Shown piece by piece: positions 15,421 through 23,506 of a stretch of 41,488 nt of DNA. The number at the start of each line of letters is the position of its first letter. Position 1 is the first letter of the stretch. Where the stretch lies: contig BDTS01000087.1 in NCBI GenBank assembly GCA_002897915.1, positions 1 to 41,488 of the forward strand. The letters run 5' to 3'. Source of the stretch: a bacterium BMS3Bbin09. GTDB taxonomy: Bacteria > Nitrospirota > Thermodesulfovibrionia > UBA6902. The position numbers and the translations under genes were made by a program. Under the pieces are notes generated by a model that made no database searches, was not told the DNA's origin, and saw only the letters and a program-made list of their open reading frames with translations.

Positions 15421-17964
15421 ATGAGTACAGAAAGTTTAGCTGCAAAAGAATTAAGACCTGATAAAACAGGTTATTTCAAATACCGCTTGGGTGTTTATAT
15501 CCTTTCAACTATTTTCGTGTGCGTTTGTCTGATCATTGGGCTCGGATTTGCTAATGATTTTCTTGCCAAAAAAGCAGGTTTTTCGATCTCTGTCTGGTTT
15601 ATATTGGTACCTGCTGTTTTGTTTGCGATCTATAGCTTCCTGGTCATTCAGGCCAAATATTCGAAAACAAAATATACCCTTTACAAGGACCGCATAAATT
15701 TCCACGGCGGGAGCCTGTTCAGTGATTTTGAAAATGAGCTGAATTATAAAAATGTTACACGTGTGTCTTTGATCCTTCCTTATATGGAAAACTATTTTTG
15801 CAAGACAGGAAATGTACTCATCGAGAGTGCAGGGGCCACAGAGACAGAGATCGTTCTTAGCTCTGTATCCGATCCCAAAGCTTTATACAATGGGATACTG
15901 AATAACCTGAAGGAAAACGGTTTTCAGTTAAATATGAAAAAGCTTATTCAGGTGGAGCGGCCACATCCCCTGGCCGTCTTTTTACAAACAGGTCAATCTG
16001 TTTTATATGCGCTTTTTATCATTGCCTGGATTCTTGGGTCAAGTGATGAAAAAACCGGGAAATCTTTTATTCTCCCCTGGCTCCTGGCACATCCACCGGT
16101 CGCATTGCTATTGGGAGTAATTATCCTTATCGGCCTTACCATTTACGGGATTCTGATCTATTTTGAATTACAACGGAGGGTTTACCGGCTTTTTGATGAT
16201 GCTATTGAATATCATGAGGGATTTCTGACAAAGGTCACATCTATTATTCCTATGGAGAATCTGACGGATTCGACTGTGAAGCAGGGTTTTATAAGTAAGA
16301 TGTTCGGCCTGTACGATGTTAATTTAAGCTGCCAGGGCAGCAATCAGGCGATCTCTTTCCTGAACATTGCAAACGGCGAGTTGCTTTCAGAAAATCTTGA
16401 TAGGCATATTAAACTATTTAGTGCACGCACTAAAGAACAAGTTCCTGAGCAAACAGCAAATGAGCTTCACACTGCTTCCTCTCAGGCAATATCAGGGACA
16501 GCGCAACCGCAAACACCTGCCAGCGCAAAAAAGCTGATCGATTATGACCGGACATCCACCCTGGAATTAAAGATGGATGCCTTGAAAAGCTGGATTCCGA
16601 TCATCGTCCTTGTCCTTTTTTTCATTGTCAGTATTGTTTTTCTACCCAGAGCTGCGCAGATCATCGCTGCGTTCTGCAGTTTCATAGTTGTCTGTGTAAT
16701 GAGTGTTTTTATCATCATCCGAATATCCAAAACAATATATAAGATCAAGGGGTCTTCTGTTGAAAAGACTTTTTGTTTTCTGAGCCGTTCAACGACAGAG
16801 TTCACGTTTGAAAAAATAACGGCAGTCACATTTAAACAATCAATTCTTGATCAAATAGCAAAGACCCATGCGATCATCTTCTGGTCCATCGGGGCTAGCC
16901 AGCCGCTTATTCTGCAGAACGTGCGCATAACTGACAGCGATAAAAAAATGATAATGGCAAAGTGCGGGATACATGATAAAAAGAAAAACGAAGTACATCT
17001 CATAGCAGCGGATTTTTCTTTTGCATCGATGATATGCGCGAATCTCTTTTCCTATTCATTTTTGCTTACTCTTCTTGTTGTATCCGGGGCTGTCTTCCCG
17101 CAATTTATAATAGCTTCACTTGTTATCGTGCTTATACTTTTCGGGCTCTCCTTTGCCTTTTTGAACATGTATCACAAGCGATCCAATCTGCGGTTCCATG
17201 ATGATCACATTCAATTTACCCATGGCCTGGTCAGCCTTTATCATCAATGCGCCCTTTATGAGGATATCAAGGATATCACGACCGTGAAGTTTCCGATGAC
17301 AAATAAGGGCCTACTGCAATTTAACATTGCCGGAGAATCCCTGGCGCCTCGAGGTAATAAAAGCCTCAACAAACAACCGGGAGCAATGTTCCTGAATTTT
17401 GCGTTTAAGTTCAAGCATGCGGACAATATTGAACTTTTGGATGAGCTCATTGACTCAATTTTAATTATGGGCCTGTCTTCAGAAGCATCCGTTAAGGAAT
17501 TGATCCATAAACCTTCAGATCATAAATATACTGATCGAGTAACGGCGCGCTCATCTATCTTGAACCCTCTTATCAAAAGTGGATTTTATACAATATTTGC
17601 ATTGGCCTCGATATTAATTGTCCCTCAGTTCACTGTATTTCAATTCCCATTTTGGGCAAACACGATCATAATAAGCGTTTTACTATTGATCAATGTTATT
17701 GTCGCGATCCAGACAAATGTCCGGAGGTATTCAATTCAGGATAAACGTGTCCTGGCAAAGTCAGGTGTCATATACAAACAACAGATCACCGTCATCTTTG
17801 ATCGTATTGATTTTATTAATTCTCAACAGGGGGCATTAAATAAACTCTGCCGTAACGGCAATGTTACCGTCAATACCGCCGGATCAAGTAAGCCAGAAAT
17901 TATTGTAAGAGATATATCGAATTACCGTGAATTTTATGACGAATTGAAAAGGGTGTATAACTAA
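15421..17964 (+). CDS. Large multi-repeat bacterial PH (bPH2/YdbT-like) membrane protein
   Basis: 847 aa, built from recurring modules. Each has one or two hydrophobic segments followed by a beta-rich bPH2 domain of the form YTLYKDRINFHGG...FENELNYKNVTRVSL. Modules begin near residues 20, 195, 380, 540 and 700. The last (IQDKRVLAKSGVIYKQQITVIFDRIDFINSQQGALNKL) is the best bPH2 match. YdbT proteins usually carry three such domains, so five is large. A Gln/Thr-rich linker separates modules 2 and 3. Function is unknown; the family is membrane associated. GAGG precedes the ATG. Confidence 0.8.
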   Translation: MSTESLAAKELRPDKTGYFKYRLGVYILSTIFVCVCLIIGLGFANDFLAKKAGFSISVWFILVPAVLFAIYSFLVIQAKYSKTKYTLYKDRINFHGGSLFSDFENELNYKNVTRVSLILPYMENYFCKTGNVLIESAGATETEIVLSSVSDPKALYNGILNNLKENGFQLNMKKLIQVERPHPLAVFLQTGQSVLYALFIIAWILGSSDEKTGKSFILPWLLAHPPVALLLGVIILIGLTIYGILIYFELQRRVYRLFDDAIEYHEGFLTKVTSIIPMENLTDSTVKQGFISKMFGLYDVNLSCQGSNQAISFLNIANGELLSENLDRHIKLFSARTKEQVPEQTANELHTASSQAISGTAQPQTPASAKKLIDYDRTSTLELKMDALKSWIPIIVLVLFFIVSIVFLPRAAQIIAAFCSFIVVCVMSVFIIIRISKTIYKIKGSSVEKTFCFLSRSTTEFTFEKITAVTFKQSILDQIAKTHAIIFWSIGASQPLILQNVRITDSDKKMIMAKCGIHDKKKNEVHLIAADFSFASMICANLFSYSFLLTLLVVSGAVFPQFIIASLVIVLILFGLSFAFLNMYHKRSNLRFHDDHIQFTHGLVSLYHQCALYEDIKDITTVKFPMTNKGLLQFNIAGESLAPRGNKSLNKQPGAMFLNFAFKFKHADNIELLDELIDSILIMGLSSEASVKELIHKPSDHKYTDRVTARSSILNPLIKSGFYTIFALASILIVPQFTVFQFPFWANTIIISVLLLINVIVAIQTNVRRYSIQDKRVLAKSGVIYKQQITVIFDRIDFINSQQGALNKLCRNGNVTVNTAGSSKPEIIVRDISNYREFYDELKRVYN

Positions 17965-18005
17965 GGGCGTTGCACCCAAGGGGCACAGGCATGCAACACC
18001 CCTAC
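17962..18005. repeat. GTAGGGGTGTTGCA palindrome variant with internal filler
   Basis: The arms AAGGGCGTTGCA and TGCAACACCCCTAC pair around CCCAAGGGGCACAGGC. It begins at the stop codon of the PH-domain gene. Confidence 0.7.
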
Positions 18006-18007
18006 GA

Positions 18008-18049
18008 GGGCAGACCTGCCTACCGGCAGGCAGGCACACAGGTCTGCCC
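18008..18049. repeat. Palindrome GGGCAGACCTG...CAGGTCTGCCC split by a second repeat family
   Basis: The outer 11-bp arms are separated by CCTGCCTACCGGCAGGCAGG (18015-18034), the family also found in bioA. Confidence 0.75.
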
Positions 18050-18070
18050 ATACAATGTCGCATATCTTTT

Positions 18071-18099
18071 GTAAGGGCAGGTTTGAAACCTGCCCCTAC
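18071..18099. repeat. GTAGGGGC palindrome, core CAGGTTTGAAACCTG
   Basis: GTAAGGGCAGGTTTGAAACC followed by TGCCCCTAC, a near-perfect palindrome upstream of the toxin gene. Confidence 0.85.
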
Positions 18100-18175
18100 T
18101 TGCAAGGCTGTCAATCCTGACAGCTAATCATTCAAATACAGCAATGCTATAATTCACGGATCAAGCAAATACATA

Positions 18176-18213
18176 TTGACAATGCCTTTAAATTGACATA
18201 CTATAAATAGTAT
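18176..18213 (+). promoter_or_regulatory. Promoter and operator palindrome of the higBA-like operon
   Basis: TTGACA (18176) and TACTAT (18199) are 17 bp apart. The -10 lies inside ATACTAT-AA-ATAGTAT (18198-18213), a 7-bp inverted repeat suited to autorepression by the HTH antitoxin. Confidence 0.6.
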
Positions 18214-18227
18214 ATACACTATAAACT

Positions 18228-18509
18228 ATGTGGGAAATATATGAACATCGGAGGATAGCAAAACAACTTGGCACCTCACCGGTTGAGATCCTGAAGATCT
18301 ACGAAAAATGGAAGGATATTGTAAGCATATCGGGCCCGGCTGGATTAAGGTCAATCAAAGGGTTTCATGACGAGGCCCTTCGAGGCGAATGGAAAGGACA
18401 CAGGTCATCAAGACTGGGAATTAAACATCGTATACTTTATAAGGTCGTTAAAGAAGAGGTTCTTGTACAAGTTATAAACATTACTCCTCATGATTACAGG
18501 AGAAAGTAG
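18228..18509 (+). CDS. RelE/HigB-superfamily toxin
   Basis: This 93-aa basic protein has the RelE-fold pattern: an N-terminal helix pair, then IKGFHDEALRGEWKGHRSSRLGIKHRILYKV and a final strand VINITPHDY with conserved Arg, Tyr and His. Such toxins cleave mRNA at the ribosome (family knowledge). The toxin-first order and the one-base gap to the HTH antitoxin are typical of HigBA. A promoter with an operator palindrome lies directly upstream. Confidence 0.85.
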   Translation: MWEIYEHRRIAKQLGTSPVEILKIYEKWKDIVSISGPAGLRSIKGFHDEALRGEWKGHRSSRLGIKHRILYKVVKEEVLVQVINITPHDYRRK

Positions 18510-18510
18510 T

Positions 18511-18771
18511 ATGAAAGATTACAGCAAAGCAAAGAAGAACATAGATGTAACCGTCGGTGAATCGATTCGCATTATCAGGCAGTTGCAGGATATGAGTCAG
18601 AATCAACTGGCCGACGCCACCGGGATACCGCAGTCAACGATCTCCGCGATAGAGAACGACCGTGTTCAGCTCGGGGTTGAGCGTGCAAAGGTCCTTGCGA
18701 GGGCACTTAAGTGCCATCCTGCAGTTCTTGTCTTTCCAGGATGGGAAGTACAGCAGGAGCCAGCCGCGTAG
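18511..18771 (+). CDS. HTH (Xre) antitoxin, HigA-like
   Basis: This 86-aa protein has an HTH_3 domain (VGESIRIIRQLQDMSQNQLADATGIPQSTISAIENDR). The ATG at 18511, not the track start, is preceded by AGGAGA within the toxin 3' end. It should bind the toxin and repress the palindromic operator upstream. Its C-terminus is short (LVFPGWEVQQEPAA). Confidence 0.88.
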   Translation: MKDYSKAKKNIDVTVGESIRIIRQLQDMSQNQLADATGIPQSTISAIENDRVQLGVERAKVLARALKCHPAVLVFPGWEVQQEPAA

Positions 18772-18837
18772 TTTTGTCTTTCCCCTTGAAAAACAACGTC
18801 TTCACTGTTATCCTATTTTGAAAAACTACCCTTTTAA

Positions 18838-19488
18838 ATGAAAAATCAAGATCGATACAAAACATCCCACTTAAGCGAGGCACAATATGAACCCGGCTCC
18901 GGAAACAGGGTACTCAAGAATCTTCTCGGCATTAAACGCAAAAGAGAAATGGATCAGGCGGAAAGTGAGGCTTTAGAGCGAATAACTGATCTGCTGTTTA
19001 AAACTTATGCGAAAAATCAACGTTTCAAAGAAGCTGCTATTAAAAATATGCACAAAACCTGGTTGAAGGATATCTATGCCTGGGCTGGCGAATATCGAAA
19101 TGTAAATATCAGCAAGGATGATTTTCCGTTCGCTGCTTCTAAACAGGTACCGCAGTTGATGAATAAGTTTGATAAAGAGATCCTGGTTAAACATACTCCT
19201 TGCAACTTTAAAACTTTGAAGAGAGTTATTCAGGCACTGGCAATAGTTCATACAGAATTAGTGCTGATCCATCCATTTCGTGAAGGGAATGGAAGAATAA
19301 CCAGAGTGCTGGCAACACTTATGGCGACTCAGGCCGGATTACCGTTGCTGGACTTTAGTGCAATTCGAGGCAAAAAGAAAGAAGAATATTTCAGAGCTGT
19401 ACAGGCAGGAATGGACAAAGATTATAAGCCTATGGAAGCAGTATTTGACTTGATAATCAGTAAGACATTAAAAGATCAGGACCGCTGA
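18838..19488 (+). CDS. Fic-domain AMP transferase
   Basis: 216 aa with the intact Fic catalytic loop HPFREGNGRITR (His145) and the flap WAGEYRNVNISKDDFPFAA, so it should transfer AMP to a target protein. No inhibitory (S/T)xxxE(G/N) helix is seen within the protein; SEALER near residue 43 lacks the final Gly/Asn. This points to a class I enzyme needing a separate antitoxin. That partner appears to be the convergent small gene whose 3' end overlaps by 13 bp. The ribosome binding site is poor. Confidence 0.9.
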   Translation: MKNQDRYKTSHLSEAQYEPGSGNRVLKNLLGIKRKREMDQAESEALERITDLLFKTYAKNQRFKEAAIKNMHKTWLKDIYAWAGEYRNVNISKDDFPFAASKQVPQLMNKFDKEILVKHTPCNFKTLKRVIQALAIVHTELVLIHPFREGNGRITRVLATLMATQAGLPLLDFSAIRGKKKEEYFRAVQAGMDKDYKPMEAVFDLIISKTLKDQDR

Positions 19489-19679
19489 GATTTTTTAGAA
19501 GTCTTTTTTGACTTCTTGGTGAACAAGCAGTTAATCCCTTCGATCGCGCTGGAGGTTGATACATTAGTAATGAGCGCAGACTTATATTTCTTGCGGTCCT
19601 TCAAGTAAGGATTTGTTTCTATTAAAGGCTTCTTGGACATACTATATTTTACCATATTGAGTAATACCTTGTTTGCCAT
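19476..19679 (-). CDS. Small protein with Fic-inhibitory motif (putative Fic antitoxin)
   Basis: The 67-aa product contains MSKKPLIETNPYLKDRKKY followed by TNVSTSSAIEGI. SSAIEG fits the (S/T)xxxE(G/N) motif by which Fic antitoxins block ATP binding. The C-terminus is Lys/Ser-rich. ATG 19679 (MANKVLL) follows GGGGGA and is preferred over the track start four codons upstream. It runs opposite to fic, overlapping tail to tail, whereas known Fic antitoxins usually precede the toxin on the same strand. Confidence 0.7.
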   Translation of the reverse strand: MANKVLLNMVKYSMSKKPLIETNPYLKDRKKYKSALITNVSTSSAIEGINCLFTKKSKKTSKKSQRS

Positions 19680-19740
19680 ATTTTCCCCCATCGCCTATCG
19701 CCTTGTATCTTTAATCCGTTGGCTCTTTTGCTCTTATAAA

Positions 19741-19770
19741 CAATTTTATTGCCCGGCAGGGCTAAAATTG
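19741..19770. promoter_or_regulatory. Inverted repeat between the divergent antitoxin and OLD genes
   Basis: CAATTTTA...GCCC-GGCA-GGGC-TAAAATTG: 8 bp plus 4 bp of pairing with a two-base bulge. It lies between divergent genes and could be an operator; terminator use is less likely. Confidence 0.45.
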
Positions 19771-19891
19771 TTTACACTCTTTTCAAGGGACATGGTTGAA
19801 TAATCAAAACAACTCCACCTTTCATGCTATCTCCTGATTTTGACAAAAAAGCCGGGGAATATAGCATTTATAAAATCAAGGAAAACATCTT

Positions 19892-21712
19892 ATGAAATAC
19901 ACGTATTTTGAAATCAATAACTTCAAGGGTATTGAGAAGGTTAGAATTGATATAGATTCATCACCAAAAGGAGATGTGTATACTCTCGTTGGGCTAAATG
20001 AGAGTGGTAAGACTACAGTGCTTGAAGGTATCAATCTACTTACCTACCGTGAGGATCTTGACCCCCTCGATCTACCAGGATATGGAGAGCACGATATCCA
20101 TGACCTTATTCCAATCGCTAAGCGAGCAAATTTCAATGATAGCATAATGATTGAAGCTGGTTTCATGCCTACTGAAAGTGATGAGAAAATACTTGCACGC
20201 TTATTTAAAAAGAATGTCGGGGCCACACTAACTGAGCCGATTGGTGAATTCCATATAACTCAAGCATACAAATTTGAAAATTCAACGATGGTTGCGGGGC
20301 AGCCTAGCATCAAATGGAATATCAATCTTGTCGGAAAGCTAAAGAGACAAAGAATTCCAAAGAAAATCTCTAGTCCAAATTGGGCAGAGTGTATCCGGAT
20401 AATTAAAACTTTTTTGCCTTCGGTCGTTTACTTCCCTAATTTTTTATTTGAATTTCCTGACAAAATTTATCTTGAGAATCCACCAGATAACCCAGATAAG
20501 CACAATTTCTATTGTACAGTCTTACAAGATGTTTTAGATGCGATAGGAGATAACACAAATTTGCAGGATCATGTACTTTCAAGGGCAAAGAGCTCAAAGA
20601 CTTATGATAAACGAAGTTTAGAAAGCGGCCTTTTAAAGGTTGGTGCACACATAACCAAGACGGTATTTGAAAACTGGGATCGTATATTTAAAAGGCCTGC
20701 TGGAAAAAAAGAAATAATAGTAGATATAGAGCAAGATGCTCGAGGAGTTTACTACCTCCAGCTTCGTTTAAAAGATGGGAGCGACCTTTTTGCTATTAGT
20801 GAGAGGTCATTAGGATTCCGATGGTTTTTTACGTTCCTCTTGTTAACTCACTACAGAGGGTTTCGTAGTCTTGAACCAAGGAATGTCTTGTTTCTGATAG
20901 ATGAGCCTGCGTCAAACTTGCATCCCTCAGCTCAGACGCAGCTAATAGATAGCTTCACTAGACTACCTACCGGTTGTGGAATAATTTACACAACCCATAG
21001 CCATCATATGATCAAACCAGAATGGCTTGAGAATGCGTTTGTAGTCAAAAATGAGGGGCTTGACTATACGGATGCTGAGGATAACTATTCCGCAAAGGAA
21101 ACAAAAATAATACTGAGTAGATATAGGGAGTTTGCATCTAGACATCCAGAGCAATATACGTATTTTCAACCGATTCTAGATGTTTTAAATTACTGCCCAG
21201 GGCAATTAGAGAATGTTCCGGACGTTGTTATGCTCGAGGGTAAGAATGATTTTTATATCTTGAAATATATGTGTCAACAACAGAGAAGGGAGGAAGAGAT
21301 CAACCTAATGCCAGGTGGAGGGGCTGGCAGTCTTGATCAACCAATTCAACTCTATTTCGGGTGGGGGCGAAATTTTATTATACTACTCGATTCAGACGGT
21401 GAAGGTAAGACACAAAAAAATCGATATTTGGATAAATTTGGACTCGGCGCTCGTATATTCACTCTTGCAGATGCAGATGAGTCTTGGGGGAACAATGGTA
21501 TGGAGAGCCTATTTACAAAAGATGAGCAAATTAATATGCAAACTACGATTTATCCCGATTCTAGTAATTTCAACAAAACCCATTTTAACCGTGCTATACA
21601 AGAACTGTATCTTACAGATCGCGAAGTGGCGTTGTCAGAACAGACAAAGACTAAATTTGGCAACTTAATTGATAAATGTATTTCATGGTTAGATTTATCC
21701 ATAGATTACTAA
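19892..21712 (+). CDS. OLD-family ATPase with C-terminal TOPRIM nuclease domain
   Basis: 606 aa. The N-terminal ABC-type ATPase has Walker A GLNESGKT (residues 34-41), a degenerate signature ISERSLGFRWFF, Walker B VLFLIDEPASNLHP and H-loop TTHSHH. The C-terminal TOPRIM domain has the Glu in VVMLEGKND, the glycine turn PGGGAGS and the DxD pair in ILLDSDGEGK. This is the architecture of OLD/GajA-like anti-phage nucleases. No GajB-like UvrD helicase follows, so it resembles stand-alone class 1 OLD. Its DNA is visibly more AT-rich than the flanking genes, supporting recent transfer alongside the toxin genes. Confidence 0.88.
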   Translation: MKYTYFEINNFKGIEKVRIDIDSSPKGDVYTLVGLNESGKTTVLEGINLLTYREDLDPLDLPGYGEHDIHDLIPIAKRANFNDSIMIEAGFMPTESDEKILARLFKKNVGATLTEPIGEFHITQAYKFENSTMVAGQPSIKWNINLVGKLKRQRIPKKISSPNWAECIRIIKTFLPSVVYFPNFLFEFPDKIYLENPPDNPDKHNFYCTVLQDVLDAIGDNTNLQDHVLSRAKSSKTYDKRSLESGLLKVGAHITKTVFENWDRIFKRPAGKKEIIVDIEQDARGVYYLQLRLKDGSDLFAISERSLGFRWFFTFLLLTHYRGFRSLEPRNVLFLIDEPASNLHPSAQTQLIDSFTRLPTGCGIIYTTHSHHMIKPEWLENAFVVKNEGLDYTDAEDNYSAKETKIILSRYREFASRHPEQYTYFQPILDVLNYCPGQLENVPDVVMLEGKNDFYILKYMCQQQRREEEINLMPGGGAGSLDQPIQLYFGWGRNFIILLDSDGEGKTQKNRYLDKFGLGARIFTLADADESWGNNGMESLFTKDEQINMQTTIYPDSSNFNKTHFNRAIQELYLTDREVALSEQTKTKFGNLIDKCISWLDLSIDY

Positions 21713-21826
21713 CATGGTGACATCTAACAATTAAATGAATTTGTCCTTCCCCGCCTTGTCCCCACGTTTTAGATTTGCGAAGAAAATCTGCGGGGATTTC
21801 CCCCTTGAACCGGTATTATATATACC

Positions 21827-22582
21827 ATGAACTGCCCTAAATGCAATTTTGAACAAGAAGCCTCAAACACGGAATGCATAAAGTGCGGGATCGTGTTCGA
21901 AAAGTACAAACAACCTCAGGAAAGCGAAACCGTTGAAGCGGTTGCAGAAGTAAACACAGACAATATTATTGTTCTCAAAGAGCCGTCTGAAACCGGTTTT
22001 TTAAATCTCCTTCTATACACAAAAGAAAACATTGACCCGATCTACTTGGGCGGAAGGGCCGTCGCCTTCCTGATCATCTTTATCTGGGGATGGAAGTTCA
22101 TCTTCACGCCGATCAATCACCCTTACCTGCTCCAAACAAATATGCATTTAATAAACCTCCCGTTCCATGAGGCAGGCCATCTCGTTTTCAGGCCCTTCGG
22201 ACAATTCATTTCCTCTCTCGGCGGAAGTCTCGGGCAGATACTCATTCCCCTGATGTGTCTTGGGACCTTACTATTGAAAACACGGGACACCTTCGGGGCA
22301 TCAGTCACGTTATGGTGGACAGGACAGAACTTTATCGACCTTGCCCCGTACATCAATGACGCAAGGACACTTACAATGCCACTTCTCGGGGGCAACACCG
22401 GGCGCTTCTCCCCATACGGTTTTCATGACTGGGAGTTCATTCTTACTGAGTCGGGGCTTTTGCAACATGATCATTTTATCGCGGGACTATCTTTCACGAT
22501 CGGCTCGATATTGATAATACTCTCATTTGTATGGGGCGGGATTCTTTTATATAAGCAGTACCGGAATCTTGAGAAGAGTTAA
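21827..22582 (+). CDS. Zinc-ribbon membrane protein with HEAGH metalloprotease-like motif
   Basis: An N-terminal zinc ribbon (CPKC at 3-6, CIKC at 17-20) is followed by a polar linker and about four or five hydrophobic segments. HEAGH at residues 114-118 sits at a membrane edge, as in M50-type zinc proteases. A conserved-looking NFIDLAPYINDARTL may supply a third ligand. 251 aa. Substrate unknown, and proteolysis is inferred only from the motif. Confidence 0.7.
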   Translation: MNCPKCNFEQEASNTECIKCGIVFEKYKQPQESETVEAVAEVNTDNIIVLKEPSETGFLNLLLYTKENIDPIYLGGRAVAFLIIFIWGWKFIFTPINHPYLLQTNMHLINLPFHEAGHLVFRPFGQFISSLGGSLGQILIPLMCLGTLLLKTRDTFGASVTLWWTGQNFIDLAPYINDARTLTMPLLGGNTGRFSPYGFHDWEFILTESGLLQHDHFIAGLSFTIGSILIILSFVWGGILLYKQYRNLEKS

Positions 22583-22604
22583 GCATTACAAGAACAAGCT
22601 ATAC

Positions 22605-22685
22605 ATCCCCCTTAGGTTAAGGGGGAAAGAGGGGGTTACTACTATTGAATAACTCCCCTAACCCCTCTTAATCTAAGAGGGGAAT
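22605..22685. repeat. Inverted pair of CCCCCTTA...TAAGGGGG hairpin repeats
   Basis: Unit 1 (22605-22638) and unit 2 (22650-22685) are inverted copies with an internal hairpin each. They lie between convergent genes and could act as a bidirectional terminator. The same family is translated at 40900-40947. Confidence 0.8.
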
Positions 22686-22712
22686 CTTCCCCTGGCCCCT
22701 CACCCTTCTGTT

Positions 22713-23462
22713 CTATATATCCGGAAAATAAACCGCCTCTCCCTTTGTCCCGCCGTAAACCACGAAGATGCCATACTTGTAATAGCAATCCGCATCCCTG
22801 AAACCAGCGGCCCTTAACGCATCCAGTTGGTCTTCAAGTCTGTCGGGCTGGTTCTCTTCGCCATCCTTATATCTGGCGATAACATCGGCGGACGGTTCAT
22901 CGTATGCCTTAAGTTCGGCCCTCTTCTCAGTCATCCACTCTTCCCAGATCTTCATGTACCATCCGTCAAGTATATCTGTCGGCGGAAGCACGACATCTAT
23001 GTTGATAAAGTGCCCGTCCGGACGCAGTTGCGCGTTTATGGCCCTGAAGAATCTGGACTTCTCATCCATTGTCAGATGATGTATCGCCATTGAAGAGAGA
23101 ACAATATCATAATCCCGGACAGGCAGGCCGTCCTCTATGATCTCCTGAAAGGTCGCTTTGATATAATCCGCGTTCTCAAAACCCTTCAGCCTCTCTTTCG
23201 CCTTTTCAAGCATGTCGTCAGACGCATCAACCAGGGTGGCTGATATCGAGTTATCAACATCAAGGATATTACGCGTAACTATCCCGTCCCCACACCCGAG
23301 ATCCAGGACCCTGATATTCTTTTTCCCTGAAACGAAATGCCTGAAGAATGACCGCATGATCCCGAACATCCTCTGCCTCTCGACAATGTATATGTTCGCG
23401 TTGTCTCTGTACTGCTTTGCGAACTCCTGGTCCGCCCATCTTGTATTATTAAAGTCTGTCAT
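22713..23462 (-). CDS. Class I SAM-dependent methyltransferase
   Basis: 249 aa with motif I VLDLGCGDGIVT near residues 52-63, an acidic residue at the end of strand 2 (LVDASDDML), and motif IV DIVLSSMAIHHL. This is a Methyltransf_25-type small-molecule enzyme; substrate unknown. The track start at 23510 is wrong because its first 16 residues (IVRARHAVPL...) translate a palindromic repeat. The ATG at 23462 follows AAGGAGATAACC. Nearly the same leader precedes the next methyltransferase gene upstream, suggesting a coordinated pair. Confidence 0.9.
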   Translation of the reverse strand: MTDFNNTRWADQEFAKQYRDNANIYIVERQRMFGIMRSFFRHFVSGKKNIRVLDLGCGDGIVTRNILDVDNSISATLVDASDDMLEKAKERLKGFENADYIKATFQEIIEDGLPVRDYDIVLSSMAIHHLTMDEKSRFFRAINAQLRPDGHFINIDVVLPPTDILDGWYMKIWEEWMTEKRAELKAYDEPSADVIARYKDGEENQPDRLEDQLDALRAAGFRDADCYYKYGIFVVYGGTKGEAVYFPDI

Positions 23463-23476
23463 GGTTATCTCCTTCC

Positions 23477-23504
23477 GTAGGGGCACGGCATGCCGTGCCC
23501 TTAC
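23477..23504. repeat. GTAGGGGC palindrome, core CACGGCATGCCGTG
   Basis: It lies between the two methyltransferase genes, just upstream of a ribosome binding site, and is identical in core to 4253. Confidence 0.9.
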
Positions 23505-23506
23505 AA

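Noticed and set aside
19892-21712. Gabija or PARIS system
   Set aside because: The ATPase and TOPRIM are in one protein with no UvrD-like helicase gene. PARIS has separate ATPase and TOPRIM genes. Only a solitary OLD is supported.
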